This document shows positions 13,429 through 21,521 of a stretch of DNA of 23,927 nt, in pieces. Source of the stretch: Candidatus Mnemosynella bozhongmuii (GTDB lineage: Archaea; Halobacteriota; Archaeoglobi; Mnemosynellales; Mnemosynellaceae). The notes beneath the pieces are model-generated. The model was not told the origin of the DNA. It was given only the letters and a program-made list of their open reading frames with translations, and did not search any database. The position numbers and the translations under genes were made by a program. Location: the NCBI GenBank assembly GCA_014361165.1, contig JACIWD010000124.1, positions 1-23,927 on the forward strand. Reading direction: 5' to 3'. The first letter of the stretch is position 1, and each line of letters begins with the position of its first letter.

Positions 13429-14466
13429 TCACGGAATTATCTCGGTCGTGTTCGGAAACTTCGGATATCTGAGCTCCTCAGCAGGGCACAGTGAGAGAAT
13501 TTCGTCCTTCCTCTCAAGCAGAGCATCAACGAGATTCCTGACAGTTGAACAGACAAGCTCAAATCCATCCTCGCCCCATAGACGCTCTCTGTTAAAGAAA
13601 AGACACCTTCCTCCACAGAAACTGAAGTACTCGCACTCAGGACAGGGTTCAAGCAGCTCAACCTCTTTCAGCTCTCCATCGAAAATTGTGCCGAGTTCAT
13701 TCCATTCAAACTCCGGACAAATCGGACATGCGAGAACCCTTCCATCGGTTGTGATTGCGAAGGACTCAAATCCGGAGCCGCATGGAGGGTGGGAGAAACC
13801 ATTTTCAAGAGCTGAAAGAATTCCGAGAAAAGGAACAATTCCATGAAATCTTCCATTTCTCATCTCCTCTATCCAGAAATCCACGAGTCTTCTTATATCC
13901 TCGTTGTATCCCTTCACCCATCCTCTGAAGTCCTTCCATATGCCCTCGTTGCTCCAAACCGCATCTATCTGCCAGTGCACATGAGTGAAGAGATTCAGGG
14001 AGAGGATGTGAATAACATCCTCGTAAATTTCCGTTTTCTGGGTTGCAACCATTCTGGCTATGAGCTCTCCGCGATAATTCTCTCTTATTGCCCTGACATT
14101 TTCAAGAACTCTCGAATAGCTCCCTGCTCTGTAGAAGTTGTGCACACTCTCTCTTCCGTCAAAAGAAACAAGAATCGCTGAGAATCTCTCAAGATCCTCT
14201 TTTTCAAGATTTCCGAGAAGAGTTCCGTTTGTCTGAAGAACATATCTTTCTGCTTCAAGCTCTCTCATCATTCTCCTCATCATCTCAATCTCAAGAAGGG
14301 GTTCTCCTCCGTAAAATGCCACCACAGGATGAGGGTCTGCGGACAGAAAATCCTTCAGCTGCTCAACATCATACTCAATTCTCTCACTCATCACCGAGCT
14401 CTCAAATCCACCGCAGTATCTGCAGCGGAGATTGCATTTTGGAGTCAGGATGATGATGTAGAGCAT
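13429..14466 (-). CDS. Radical SAM/SPASM protein, AF1577-like (putative peptide-modifying)
   Basis: This 345-residue radical SAM enzyme carries the 4Fe-4S/SAM motif CNLRCRYC at 11-18 and the YGGEPLLE SAM-site motif at 52-59. The C-terminal SPASM-like cysteines lie in CGSGFESFAITTDGRVLACPICPEF and CPECEYFSFCGGRC, with one more Cys in VCSTVRNL. This layout and sequence style fit the archaeal AF1577 family annotated as putative peptide-modifying enzymes; the real substrate is unknown. Its ATG has GGAAGGTG upstream. It is convergent with gene B, whose stop is 1 nt away, and divergent from the MATE gene across 66 nt. I found no convincing small precursor peptide next to it. Confidence 0.82.
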   Translation of the reverse strand: MLYIIILTPKCNLRCRYCGGFESSVMSERIEYDVEQLKDFLSADPHPVVAFYGGEPLLEIEMMRRMMRELEAERYVLQTNGTLLGNLEKEDLERFSAILVSFDGRESVHNFYRAGSYSRVLENVRAIRENYRGELIARMVATQKTEIYEDVIHILSLNLFTHVHWQIDAVWSNEGIWKDFRGWVKGYNEDIRRLVDFWIEEMRNGRFHGIVPFLGILSALENGFSHPPCGSGFESFAITTDGRVLACPICPEFEWNELGTIFDGELKEVELLEPCPECEYFSFCGGRCLFFNRERLWGEDGFELVCSTVRNLVDALLERKDEILSLCPAEELRYPKFPNTTEIIP

Positions 14467-14487
14467 CTCTGCACCTTCCGGAAAATT

Positions 14488-14497
14488 GTTATATAAC
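14488..14497. promoter_or_regulatory. Palindromic TATA box between the radical SAM and MATE genes
   Basis: GTTATATAAC is a perfect palindrome, 10 bp. On the plus strand it predicts transcription from about 14518, giving the MATE gene a 15-nt leader. On the minus strand it would start near 14466, at the radical SAM ATG itself, which conflicts with the ribosome site seen there, so its main use is probably for MATE. Confidence 0.5.
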
Positions 14498-14532
14498 TTC
14501 TCCCATTCCCTCTCTTTCAGCGGGGCGATGAT

Positions 14533-15912
14533 TTGAAAGTTACTGAAGGAGTCAGGATTCTCACCGGAAATCCTGAAAGAGCAATAGTAAGGCTCTCTTT
14601 CCCGATGATTCTGGGTATGCTTCTTCAGACAATTTACAATTTCGCTGATGCCGTGTGGGTCTCGGGTCTCGGATATGAGGCTCTGAGTGCAATCGGTCTG
14701 TTCTTCCCTGTTTTCATGCTCGTCATCTCAGTTTCCTCTGGTGTGAGCATAGGCGTCAGCTCAACCATTTCGAGAAGAATAGGTGCAGGAGACCGGGAAG
14801 CTGCGAGCAGAGCAGCATCGTACGGAGTGACACTTTCACTCATCCTCGGTGCTCTTATAACAGCATCTCTCCTCCTCTTTCTTGATGACTTCGTAAATTT
14901 CATGACTCTCAGCCCGCATGTGGCGAAACTCACGCTTGATTATTCTCTGATAGTTGCCCGGGGCACCATTTTCATTGTTCTGAGCATGATGCTTGGAGGA
15001 ATTCTCAGAGGCGAGGGGGATGCAAGGAGAGCAACATATGCCCTTGCAGCTGGCTCAATTCTGAACATAATTCTCGACCCGGTGTTCATATATCATCTGA
15101 ACCTGGGAATCTCGGGTGCAGCATATGCCACGGTGCTCTCAACAGCCATTTCGACTCTGATCCTCCTTTACTGGCTCCTCATAAAAAGAGATGCATTTGT
15201 GAGCATATCTCTCAGAAAAATCTCCTTGGACAGAGAGATGAGGGAAATCCTGAGGGTTGGAATTCCCTCATCGGTCTCTCAGCTCTCCATGTCCATCTCA
15301 ATGTTCGTTCTCAATACTCTTGTCCTCATCGCCGGAGGAGAGGAAGGAATTGCAGTCTTCACGAGCTCCTGGAGAGTCATCACATTCGGAATAGTTCCTC
15401 TCTTCGGAGTTGCATCTGCAACAACAGCTGTAACTGCTGCTTTTTACGGGGCAAGAAATATTGAGAAGCTGGAAAGAGCTTATTTTTACTCGATAAAGCT
15501 CTCTCTCCTCATAGAGCTCGTGACATCTCTGATAATCATCCTCTCTGCTCCTCAGATCTCTCTCCTCTTCACGAGTTCAGCGGAATCGGTGAAATTCTGC
15601 AGCGAGCTGATTCTTTCGATGAGAACGCTCAGCCTTTTTCTTCCGACCACCCCTCTGGGGATGATGACGGCATCAATGTTTCAGGGGATCGGAAAAGGCG
15701 AAAGAGCTCTTGCAATAACAATTTTCAGAGCAATCATACTCCAGCTTCTCTTCGCATATCTACTCCTTCAGTTCTTCTCCCGCTCTCTCATAAGCGTCTG
15801 GCTCGGAATGGTTCTCGGAAATGCTCTTGCCTCCATTTTCGCCCTCTTCTGGGGAATCGCAACTCTGAGAACCCTCAGAAAGTTCTTCTCCAAGAATCCC
15901 GAGATCTTTTAG
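14533..15912 (+). CDS. MATE-family multidrug/toxin efflux transporter
   Basis: This 459-residue membrane protein has 12 predicted helices. Family landmarks are seen: PMILGMLLQTIYNFADAVWVSGLGYEALSAIGLFFP in the first two helices, then SVSSGVSIGVSSTISRRIGAGDREAASRAA, and LGGILRGEGDARRATYALAAGSILNIILDPVFIY. The second half repeats the pattern (RVGIPSSVSQLSMSISMFVLNTL, FGIVPLFGVASATTAVTAAFYGARN, TTPLGMMTASMFQGIGKGERAL). MATE pumps exchange cationic drugs or metabolites for Na+ or H+. The start is TTG 14533, because the nearby ATG at 14528 runs into a stop. Its last 153 nt, coding helix 12 and tail, overlap the convergent DHH gene. Confidence 0.9.
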   Translation: MKVTEGVRILTGNPERAIVRLSFPMILGMLLQTIYNFADAVWVSGLGYEALSAIGLFFPVFMLVISVSSGVSIGVSSTISRRIGAGDREAASRAASYGVTLSLILGALITASLLLFLDDFVNFMTLSPHVAKLTLDYSLIVARGTIFIVLSMMLGGILRGEGDARRATYALAAGSILNIILDPVFIYHLNLGISGAAYATVLSTAISTLILLYWLLIKRDAFVSISLRKISLDREMREILRVGIPSSVSQLSMSISMFVLNTLVLIAGGEEGIAVFTSSWRVITFGIVPLFGVASATTAVTAAFYGARNIEKLERAYFYSIKLSLLIELVTSLIIILSAPQISLLFTSSAESVKFCSELILSMRTLSLFLPTTPLGMMTASMFQGIGKGERALAITIFRAIILQLLFAYLLLQFFSRSLISVWLGMVLGNALASIFALFWGIATLRTLRKFFSKNPEIF

Positions 15913-16764
15913 AAGTTCTCTCATTCTCTCAGCACTCACATTTGCTCCACTTGCCTTCAGATGCCCCCCTCCTCCGTATTTCTTTGCTATCTCAAGAACA
16001 TTCTTATCTGTCTGGGTTCTGAACTCAACTCTTGCGCCTTTCTGATTCAGATAAATGATTGCTATGACATCCAGTGGTTCCTCAACTCTCCTTTTCAGTT
16101 CTTCCAGAACCATAAAGGTTGGAACAGGATTTTCAGGGAAGATGGCGGAAATTCTTTTTCCATCCTTCTCAGCAATTCTGAAGGTCAGATTTTCGAGAGA
16201 TCTTCTGACATAATTTTCGAACTCCTCTCTGAGACTCCTGTAATCCTCTCTTTCCACCACTTCTATTCCGGATTCAGCTATGTTTTTTGCAAGCTTGAAA
16301 AGCTCGCTCTCAAGAGCTTTACCGTGGAATCTGTTTCTTATTGCGGCCACAACTCTTCTCAGCTTCTCCGCCTTCTCGCTTCTCACATCATTCGTATCTA
16401 TCTCGTCCGCAATTTCGGAGAAGTCGCTCACGGAGAAATATTTCGCAACTATCGAGGTCGCGCTCCTCTGTTCGGAGTCGAGAACGAACTCAACGTTTGG
16501 AGGATGAACTTCCGGAGTCCATACATGATGATCAATCCAGAGAACTCTTGAGTAAAGAGAAGCAGCTCTTATCGAATCTCTGTTTCCGGAAATATCGAAA
16601 ATGAGGAGCTCATCCGAAGTGGGGCGTCTGAGAAGGGTTCTGAGAATGTCCCTGAAGAGTCTGTTGTGCGTGCTGAACTTGACGAAAGAAATCTCGGATC
16701 CGGATGCCCTCATCAGTGTTGAAAGCGACAGGATTCCATCTGAGTCATTGTGCGTTATTACCAC
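15760..16764 (-). CDS. DHH/DHHA1-family phosphoesterase
   Basis: This 334-residue cytosolic protein of the RecJ/NrnA-like DHH superfamily hydrolyses phosphodiester bonds with Mn/Mg. Seen: motif I HNDSDG at 5-10, motif II with FDISGNRDS, motif III IDHHVW, the motif IV stretch EIADEIDTND, and the DHHA1 substrate loop GGGGHLKASGA at about 270. This suggests a short-oligonucleotide or cyclic-dinucleotide phosphodiesterase, but the substrate is not defined by sequence. The GTG start follows the stop of the peptidase-like gene by 9 nt. The last 50 residues (SEGSQSCDSPEEGENGG onward) lie beyond the DHHA1 fold, are acidic and low in complexity, and are entirely antisense to the MATE gene. Confidence 0.85.
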   Translation of the reverse strand: MVITHNDSDGILSLSTLMRASGSEISFVKFSTHNRLFRDILRTLLRRPTSDELLIFDISGNRDSIRAASLYSRVLWIDHHVWTPEVHPPNVEFVLDSEQRSATSIVAKYFSVSDFSEIADEIDTNDVRSEKAEKLRRVVAAIRNRFHGKALESELFKLAKNIAESGIEVVEREDYRSLREEFENYVRRSLENLTFRIAEKDGKRISAIFPENPVPTFMVLEELKRRVEEPLDVIAIIYLNQKGARVEFRTQTDKNVLEIAKKYGGGGHLKASGANVSAERMRELLKDLGILGEELSEGSQSCDSPEEGENGGKSISENHSEPDAYERAGEELKE

Positions 16765-16773
16765 TTTGATTTT

Positions 16774-17955
16774 CTACACCCTCCTCAGAATCTCTATCAA
16801 CAGGTCACCTCTGAGAATTGCGAAGATCAGACCCGCGGTGATCGGAACGATGAAGGGGATTCCGTATGTCGCCCACACCCTTTCTCTTCTCTTCCGGAGT
16901 TCTATTAAATCTTTCTCGTCATAATCGAAACCTCTGTAGCTTGAGATGAGCTCTCCTTCGTGAATGATCTCAAGAATTTTGAACCGGGAGTAGCCTCTTC
17001 TCCTTCTCTCCTCCTCAAGAAGCTTATCTATCTCAACAGGAAAGGCATACAGGATCATGAGCTTTTTTGGAGGCCTCTCACCTCTGAGCAGATTTCTTGT
17101 GAAGTAGAAAAGGGGAAGGAGCAGCGTCACGAGGTTGATGATGATGGAGTTCATGAAGACGGTCATGGGGAAACTTCCGAAGGAAGAGAAGAAGGAGGCG
17201 AAGAGAATCGGGATGAAGAAGAATGTCTCCTTTTTCAGAATTCGTGAGAGGAGGTAGAGGAGGGATGAGAGAAGGATTGTGAGAAGGATAATTCTGCTCA
17301 CGATCTCGGGAGCAGCGAGCAGAAGAGAGGGGAAGTGAGAGATTTTCGAAATCTCGGGATAATGGGGGAAAACTATTGCTACTGTCCAGAATGCCTTTGC
17401 ATCAGCCCAGCCGAAGAGTTCGAGATATGAGAGAAGAAAGGTGAAGATGAAGATGGAAATAAAGGAGGAGGCGAATAAAAACAGCTCCCTTTCGAACATC
17501 ATCCCACTTAAATTTAAAAGCGCTGCCAGAGCCAGGAAAATCAGAGAAATTCCGATAAATTTCCTGCTTTTAAAAATCAGAATGGCCGGAGCTATGAGGA
17601 GAAGTATCAGAAGTCTCGTGAAGGAGAGTGTTATCAGGAAATGAGAGAGATGGAGAAGGGCTGTTACGGAAAGGAGGGAGAGGAAGGTTCTGGAAGATTC
17701 GAAGCTAATGTCTCCGCTTTCGAGAAACTCCATGAGAAGGAGGTAGAGGAGGAAGAATGAGGAGAGGAAACAGAGCATGAGAAATGCATGATCGGTGCTT
17801 CTCTCTCTCAGCTCAAGGAAATATATCAGAGCTCCGAGAGAAGAAAGGATAACCCAGAGATCATTCGAGACTCTTCGCTCTCTGATATCGCTGAGAGAGG
17901 CATAGAGAAAAGCGGGAACAATTATCAGAACTCTCAGAATATCAAACTCCGGAAT
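16774..17955 (-). CDS. Prepilin/preflagellin-peptidase-like (A24) membrane protein
   Basis: This multi-pass membrane protein has the two aspartate motifs of type IV prepilin peptidases: YASLSDIRERRVSN near the N-terminus (Asp23) and FGWADAKAFW (Asp185). The archaeal C-terminal signature is VPITAGLIFAILRGDLL. Such enzymes cleave class III signal peptides of archaellins and pilins. At about 393 residues it is longer than FlaK/PibD (about 230), with extra helices between and after the Asp motifs and a cytosolic insert (EERRRRGYSRFKILEIIHEG). The first ATG of the open frame (18123) would overlap the preceding gene by 182 nt, so I place the start at ATT 17955, five bases after GGAGGTG (17961-17967). 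No ATG, GTG or TTG exists in frame there, so the start is uncertain. Confidence 0.72.
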   Translation of the reverse strand: MPEFDILRVLIIVPAFLYASLSDIRERRVSNDLWVILSSLGALIYFLELRERSTDHAFLMLCFLSSFFLLYLLLMEFLESGDISFESSRTFLSLLSVTALLHLSHFLITLSFTRLLILLLIAPAILIFKSRKFIGISLIFLALAALLNLSGMMFERELFLFASSFISIFIFTFLLSYLELFGWADAKAFWTVAIVFPHYPEISKISHFPSLLLAAPEIVSRIILLTILLSSLLYLLSRILKKETFFFIPILFASFFSSFGSFPMTVFMNSIIINLVTLLLPLFYFTRNLLRGERPPKKLMILYAFPVEIDKLLEEERRRRGYSRFKILEIIHEGELISSYRGFDYDEKDLIELRKRRERVWATYGIPFIVPITAGLIFAILRGDLLIEILRRV

Positions 17956-18637
17956 CTGAACACCTCCTGAAAACTTTAATTTCGGGAAGCTCTCCGCAGG
18001 CTGAAAAGAAGTCATCAAAGACAACAAGAGCTCCGAGAACTCCTCTAACAGATGTGATCTCTCTGAGAACATCCTCGAAGTTCTCTGGAGTTGCCTGGTT
18101 GCAGAGTGCCGTTGCTCCGGCATCCGCTATTATGGCATCTTCCGCAATGACTGTTGCGGCATTTGCAATCCCGAAGCTAATGGAATGTCCGATTGAAGCA
18201 GAGGAGGTGCAGATCCCAATTATCTCATCAGAGCTCGGAAATTCGAGAATTATCCTGAAATTCCCTCTTCCGTGATAAACCTCGATTTTTCTCCTCCTCT
18301 CATTAATCATGGCTATGTCTCCACCGTTCTCAATGAAACCGTCCCTGCATCCGAGTTCAGCGAGCCTCTCCATTGTCATCTGAGAGATCGCTCCGGCGAC
18401 AGAAGCCATCGGGCCGACATTGAAGAGCTCTCCGGCTTCGCACATTCTTCTCACTATCTCGGGAGCATCTTCAAGTGGCTCATGGGGTTCGAGAGTCACG
18501 TAGAAGATCGGGTCTCTCAGTATATAAGCTTCAAGCTCACCTCTTAGCATTTTCATGATTCTCTCAGCTTCTTCAATGAATCTCTCCTCAAGTTCAAGAG
18601 TTGCAACCGTCTCTCTTATCTTCACCCTCTTCCTCAT
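17942..18637 (-). CDS. UPF0280/COG2122 ApbE-like protein of sulfide assimilation
   Basis: This 231-residue protein is distantly related to ApbE flavin transferases (UPF0280 family). Seen: LEPHEPLEDAPEIVRRMCEAGE, NVGPMASVAGAISQ, GFIENGGDIAM with the ApbE-like NGGD, TSSASIGHSISFGIANAATV and IIADAGATALCNQ. In Methanosarcina, a COG2122 protein is known to support efficient use of sulfide in homocysteine synthesis, together with the COG1900 and NIL-ferredoxin proteins; here all three are adjacent. The start ATG 18637 overlaps the preceding stop as ATGA and has GGTGAA before it; an ORF start at 18700 would enter the ferredoxin gene deeply and is rejected. The exact reaction is not settled in the family. 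Confidence 0.85.
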   Translation of the reverse strand: MRKRVKIRETVATLELEERFIEEAERIMKMLRGELEAYILRDPIFYVTLEPHEPLEDAPEIVRRMCEAGELFNVGPMASVAGAISQMTMERLAELGCRDGFIENGGDIAMINERRRKIEVYHGRGNFRIILEFPSSDEIIGICTSSASIGHSISFGIANAATVIAEDAIIADAGATALCNQATPENFEDVLREITSVRGVLGALVVFDDFFSACGELPEIKVFRRCSDSGV

Positions 18638-19023
18638 ATCTTCACCAGAGAGAGGGCTCCATGTGGACAGGAGGAAACGCATATTCCGCACTGAACACAT
18701 CTCTCCTCATTCAGCTCCAGCACGAAATCTGTGTTGAAGGAGAAGACTGAGGTCGGGCAGATTGAAATGCACAGACCGCAGTTTATGCACTTTTCTCTGT
18801 CATGCTCCAGAGCAGTTCTGACCTCGTGAACCTCCACTCCCGATTTCTGAAACTCCTTCATAACCCTCTCGCTGAACTCATCAGGAACTTCGAGAAGCAT
18901 CTCTCCTCCGCTGTGGTCTATTCTCGCCTTCAGAATGTTCACCGGAGCTCCGGTTGAGAGAATGACCTTTGATATTATCGGATTTCTCACTATTCTTGGA
19001 GAGAATTTTATGTGAATTCTCAT
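18634..19023 (-). CDS. NIL-domain 2x[4Fe-4S] ferredoxin of anaerobic homocysteine synthesis
   Basis: This 129-residue protein has an N-terminal NIL domain (MRIHIKFSPRIVRNPIISKV through EFQKSGVEVHEV, about 1-68). A ferredoxin follows with two full motifs, CINCGLCISICP at about 79-90 and CVQCGICVSSCP at about 108-119, enough for two 4Fe-4S clusters. In Methanosarcina the NIL-ferredoxin works with the COG1900 protein in making homocysteine directly from aspartate semialdehyde and sulfide, presumably supplying electrons. It is coupled on both sides by ATGA overlaps (19020-19023 and 18634-18637), which implies fixed stoichiometry with its partners. Confidence 0.9.
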   Translation of the reverse strand: MRIHIKFSPRIVRNPIISKVILSTGAPVNILKARIDHSGGEMLLEVPDEFSERVMKEFQKSGVEVHEVRTALEHDREKCINCGLCISICPTSVFSFNTDFVLELNEERCVQCGICVSSCPHGALSLVKI

Positions 19024-20513
19024 TTTCCACCCCTCCCGACAAGTTTGCTGAGGTCTTCCGTGGTCACTATTCCTATGACCTCTCTTCTCGTGTTTATCAC
19101 CGGCAGTGCGGAGATATCATGTTTCTCCATTTTTCTCGCTGCGCTCTCAACACCCTCTTCTGGCGTTGCTGTAATCACCCTTCTCGTCATCACGAGTTCA
19201 ACACTCCCTTTCAATCCTCTCGCAACAGCCTTGGCTATGTCAAATGAGGTAACGATTCCAACGAGAACCCCGTCTTTCACAACCGGAAGATGATTTATTC
19301 CACTGCTCACAATCAGTTCGGCAACCTCCTCTATTGTTGATTCTGCAGAGACCGTAACTGCTGGAGAGCTCATGATGTCCTTAACCCTTATTATGCTCTC
19401 CTGCTTCATCGGTCTGAACTCCCTCTCTCTCGGAAGCCTCTCCACCGGAGCACTCAGGAAGAACTCTCCTCTCTCAATCCACTTTTTAAGCTCCTCGGCT
19501 ATATCAATTGCAACTCTGTAGCTCGAGAGAGGTGAAACCGGGACCTCCTCTCCATTTATCTCAACCTTCCCGCTCTTCAGCTCAGCATAACTGACAGTTC
19601 TGACAACAGGTCTGTTTCTTGAAGCAACACCATAATCGAGAATGTTCACCTTTATGTCCTCATCTCTTATTGCAGTTCTTCTTGCCATATCCTCATCGAG
19701 AATTGGAATCGGGATTCCTATTCCCACATAGAGGGTTGTTCCGTATTTCGGAAAAGTTGCAGCATTCAGAAAATCCGGACTCATTTCCTTCAGATTTCCG
19801 GAAACCATTAAAGTTCCGAAATGATTCTTCGGAGAATGCTGTGTTCCCTCTCCAATAATATATCCCTTTGCACCGCACAGAAATATCCTCGTTCCCGTCC
19901 CTATGGTTCTGTATTCCGGATCATTGTTGAGCGGAGACAGAGCCCCGGCTCCGGAAAATGTGACATTTCCGAATCTCGGAAGAAGAGTGCCCATGTAGGT
20001 GTAGAGGGTTCTGTCCGTTGAATTCGTTGCTGCGTTGTATCGCTGATACGCATTTCTCGGATTGACCATGATCGCCTGATTGAGATCATCAAGTGTGATC
20101 ATCGTCCTTATCTCCTTCCTCGGATAGCAGTCGGTTCCGTAAGCTGTGGCTCTGAGCTCAACAGCCTTTCCTCTGACGAGATCCTCGATAACATGTGCTC
20201 CTCCGTATTCCATTCCTCTCGTCTCTGATAGCTGTGCCGCCCCGATGTATGCGTCAACAGCAGCAATACCGGTGTAGGCTTCAACATCATTCAGCCATAC
20301 TCTCTGCATCTTTATCGGTGGCTCCGAATGACCGAAGTTCAGGAAAGCTCCGGAGGAACACATTGCCCCGAAAGTTCCGGTGGTGACAACATCAACTTCC
20401 TCGGCAGCTTTTTCAGCTCCGAGCTCCTCGACTATCTCTGGCATCTCATCGGCTCTCACAACACATACATTTCCCTCTCTGATCTTCTGGTTGATCTCCT
20501 CTATCGTTTTCAT
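19020..20513 (-). CDS. COG1900 (DUF39) homocysteine biosynthesis protein with CBS pair
   Basis: The 497 residues hold the DUF39/HcyBio domain (about 1-370) and two CBS domains (about 380-495). Seen: TTGTFGAMCSSGAFLNFGHS with Cys52, YGGAHVIEDLVRGK, the conserved ATAYGTDCYPRKEI with Cys129, NAYQRYNAATNS and GYIIGEGTQHSPKNHFGTL. The CBS units are IKDIMSSPAVTV-like (here VKDIMSSPAVTVSAESTI) and ISALPVINTRREVIGIVT. The family converts aspartate semialdehyde to homocysteine with sulfide in anaerobes, bypassing O-acylhomoserine. The CBS domains suggest control by an adenosyl ligand such as SAM or ATP. A TATA-like box at 20536-20548 fits a leaderless start at ATG 20513. It leads the operon. Confidence 0.9.
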   Translation of the reverse strand: MKTIEEINQKIREGNVCVVRADEMPEIVEELGAEKAAEEVDVVTTGTFGAMCSSGAFLNFGHSEPPIKMQRVWLNDVEAYTGIAAVDAYIGAAQLSETRGMEYGGAHVIEDLVRGKAVELRATAYGTDCYPRKEIRTMITLDDLNQAIMVNPRNAYQRYNAATNSTDRTLYTYMGTLLPRFGNVTFSGAGALSPLNNDPEYRTIGTGTRIFLCGAKGYIIGEGTQHSPKNHFGTLMVSGNLKEMSPDFLNAATFPKYGTTLYVGIGIPIPILDEDMARRTAIRDEDIKVNILDYGVASRNRPVVRTVSYAELKSGKVEINGEEVPVSPLSSYRVAIDIAEELKKWIERGEFFLSAPVERLPREREFRPMKQESIIRVKDIMSSPAVTVSAESTIEEVAELIVSSGINHLPVVKDGVLVGIVTSFDIAKAVARGLKGSVELVMTRRVITATPEEGVESAARKMEKHDISALPVINTRREVIGIVTTEDLSKLVGRGGK

Positions 20514-20535
20514 GCTTCTCGGTTATAACAATTGT

Positions 20536-20548
20536 TAATATATATAAC
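20536..20548 (-). promoter_or_regulatory. TATA-like box of the homocysteine operon
   Basis: The minus strand reads GTTATATATATTA, centred about 27 nt before ATG 20513, so the message is leaderless. It is followed by ACAATTGTTATAA (20523-20535), a 13-mer also present before gene B (12028-12040). Confidence 0.6.
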
Positions 20549-20608
20549 TTGCGGTAATTAATCTTTCGAGAGGAAGACTTTTCTCTCTTCCGGTAAAAAA
20601 TTTTGTCG

Positions 20609-21511
20609 ATGCCCTGGCTTGCGATAAATTCCAGGGAAGGAATTTCGGAGGCTTTCAGAAAACTCCCTCCGCTAGATCAGAGCAGAATGATTCCAAGAGG
20701 CACTCTTCCAATCAACATTCTTGATCTGAAAGAGGTTGAGAATTTTCTCAATGAAGACAAAGAAATAAACAGGATTCTGAAAGGTGAGAAGGAGGTAACC
20801 CTCATCGAGGGGTATTTTCCTCCAAAACTTGGAATCTGGAGCACTCACAAGGTTCTCAGAATAAATTTCTTGATGGAGGGGAGAAGGAGGTTCATAATAG
20901 CCAAGGTCATGCCGGAAGGAGCTGGAAGAAAGGAGATGAATCTGCTCAGGAAGCTTCAGAATGTTGTCAATTCCCCGCGTCCGTATACCTTTCAGTTTGA
21001 TGAAGAACTCAGGGATGAGGGCTTCTCAAGAGTTCAGGGAATTCTCTGGATGAAATTTGTGAGACATCTCTCGAACATAGAGGAAATTCTTGTTGACTGG
21101 TGCTTCGGAAATGCCGATCATCTGAATCTTGAGGGGTTCTTTAGCCTCATGCACAGGATGTGGAGCATGGGAATCATGCACAATGATTTGAAAGGGGAGC
21201 ATGTTCTGTTTGACGGGCAGAGCTGGTATGTTATTGATCTTGACAAGGCTGAGGAATACAGAGGTGAGGATTCAAGAAGAGTGGATGCAACGGTTCTGAT
21301 AGGGGATTCCACCATATATCTTGACAAATACATTCGCTTTTACTCTCTGAAGCCTGATGAGGGATTCATAAAGCGATACAGGATGTTTGTTGAGTATCTG
21401 ATGGATGGCTTCGAGGTTGATGCTCTCAAAAGGAATCTGATGGAGCATCAGCTGAGAGTGATGAAGAATCCGAAAATTAAAGAAGTTCTTCAGAGCATAG
21501 AAGTTACCTGA
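20609..21511 (+). CDS. Atypical protein-kinase-fold protein
   Basis: The 300 residues have the elements of an aminoglycoside-/Bud32-/RIO-like kinase fold. A candidate ATP-binding lysine lies in FIIAKVM (Lys99), with a partner glutamate in GRKEMNLLRKL (Glu109). The catalytic loop is IMHNDLKGEHVLF (His191, Asp193, Lys195), and VIDLDKAEE (Asp210, Asp212) is the metal site. In the catalytic loop, His198 replaces the usual Asn, and DLD replaces DFG. No glycine-rich loop is obvious. I do not recognise a named family; a small-molecule or protein kinase is equally possible. ATG 20609 is preferred over a TTG two codons earlier. The stop is 10 nt before the CooT-like gene, so the genes form an operon. 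Confidence 0.7.
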   Translation: MPWLAINSREGISEAFRKLPPLDQSRMIPRGTLPINILDLKEVENFLNEDKEINRILKGEKEVTLIEGYFPPKLGIWSTHKVLRINFLMEGRRRFIIAKVMPEGAGRKEMNLLRKLQNVVNSPRPYTFQFDEELRDEGFSRVQGILWMKFVRHLSNIEEILVDWCFGNADHLNLEGFFSLMHRMWSMGIMHNDLKGEHVLFDGQSWYVIDLDKAEEYRGEDSRRVDATVLIGDSTIYLDKYIRFYSLKPDEGFIKRYRMFVEYLMDGFEVDALKRNLMEHQLRVMKNPKIKEVLQSIEVT

Positions 21512-21521
21512 GGTGAAGTTC

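Noticed and set aside
15961..16551. Plus-strand open frame of 196 codons opposite the DHH gene
   Set aside because: Antisense to conserved DHH and DHHA1 motifs; sequence is rich in Phe/Ser as expected from a shadow frame.
18123..18700. Upstream starts for the COG2122 and peptidase-like genes
   Set aside because: They would overlap the preceding genes by 67 and 182 nt and lack ribosome sites, while internal positions have ATGA coupling or GGAGGTG.
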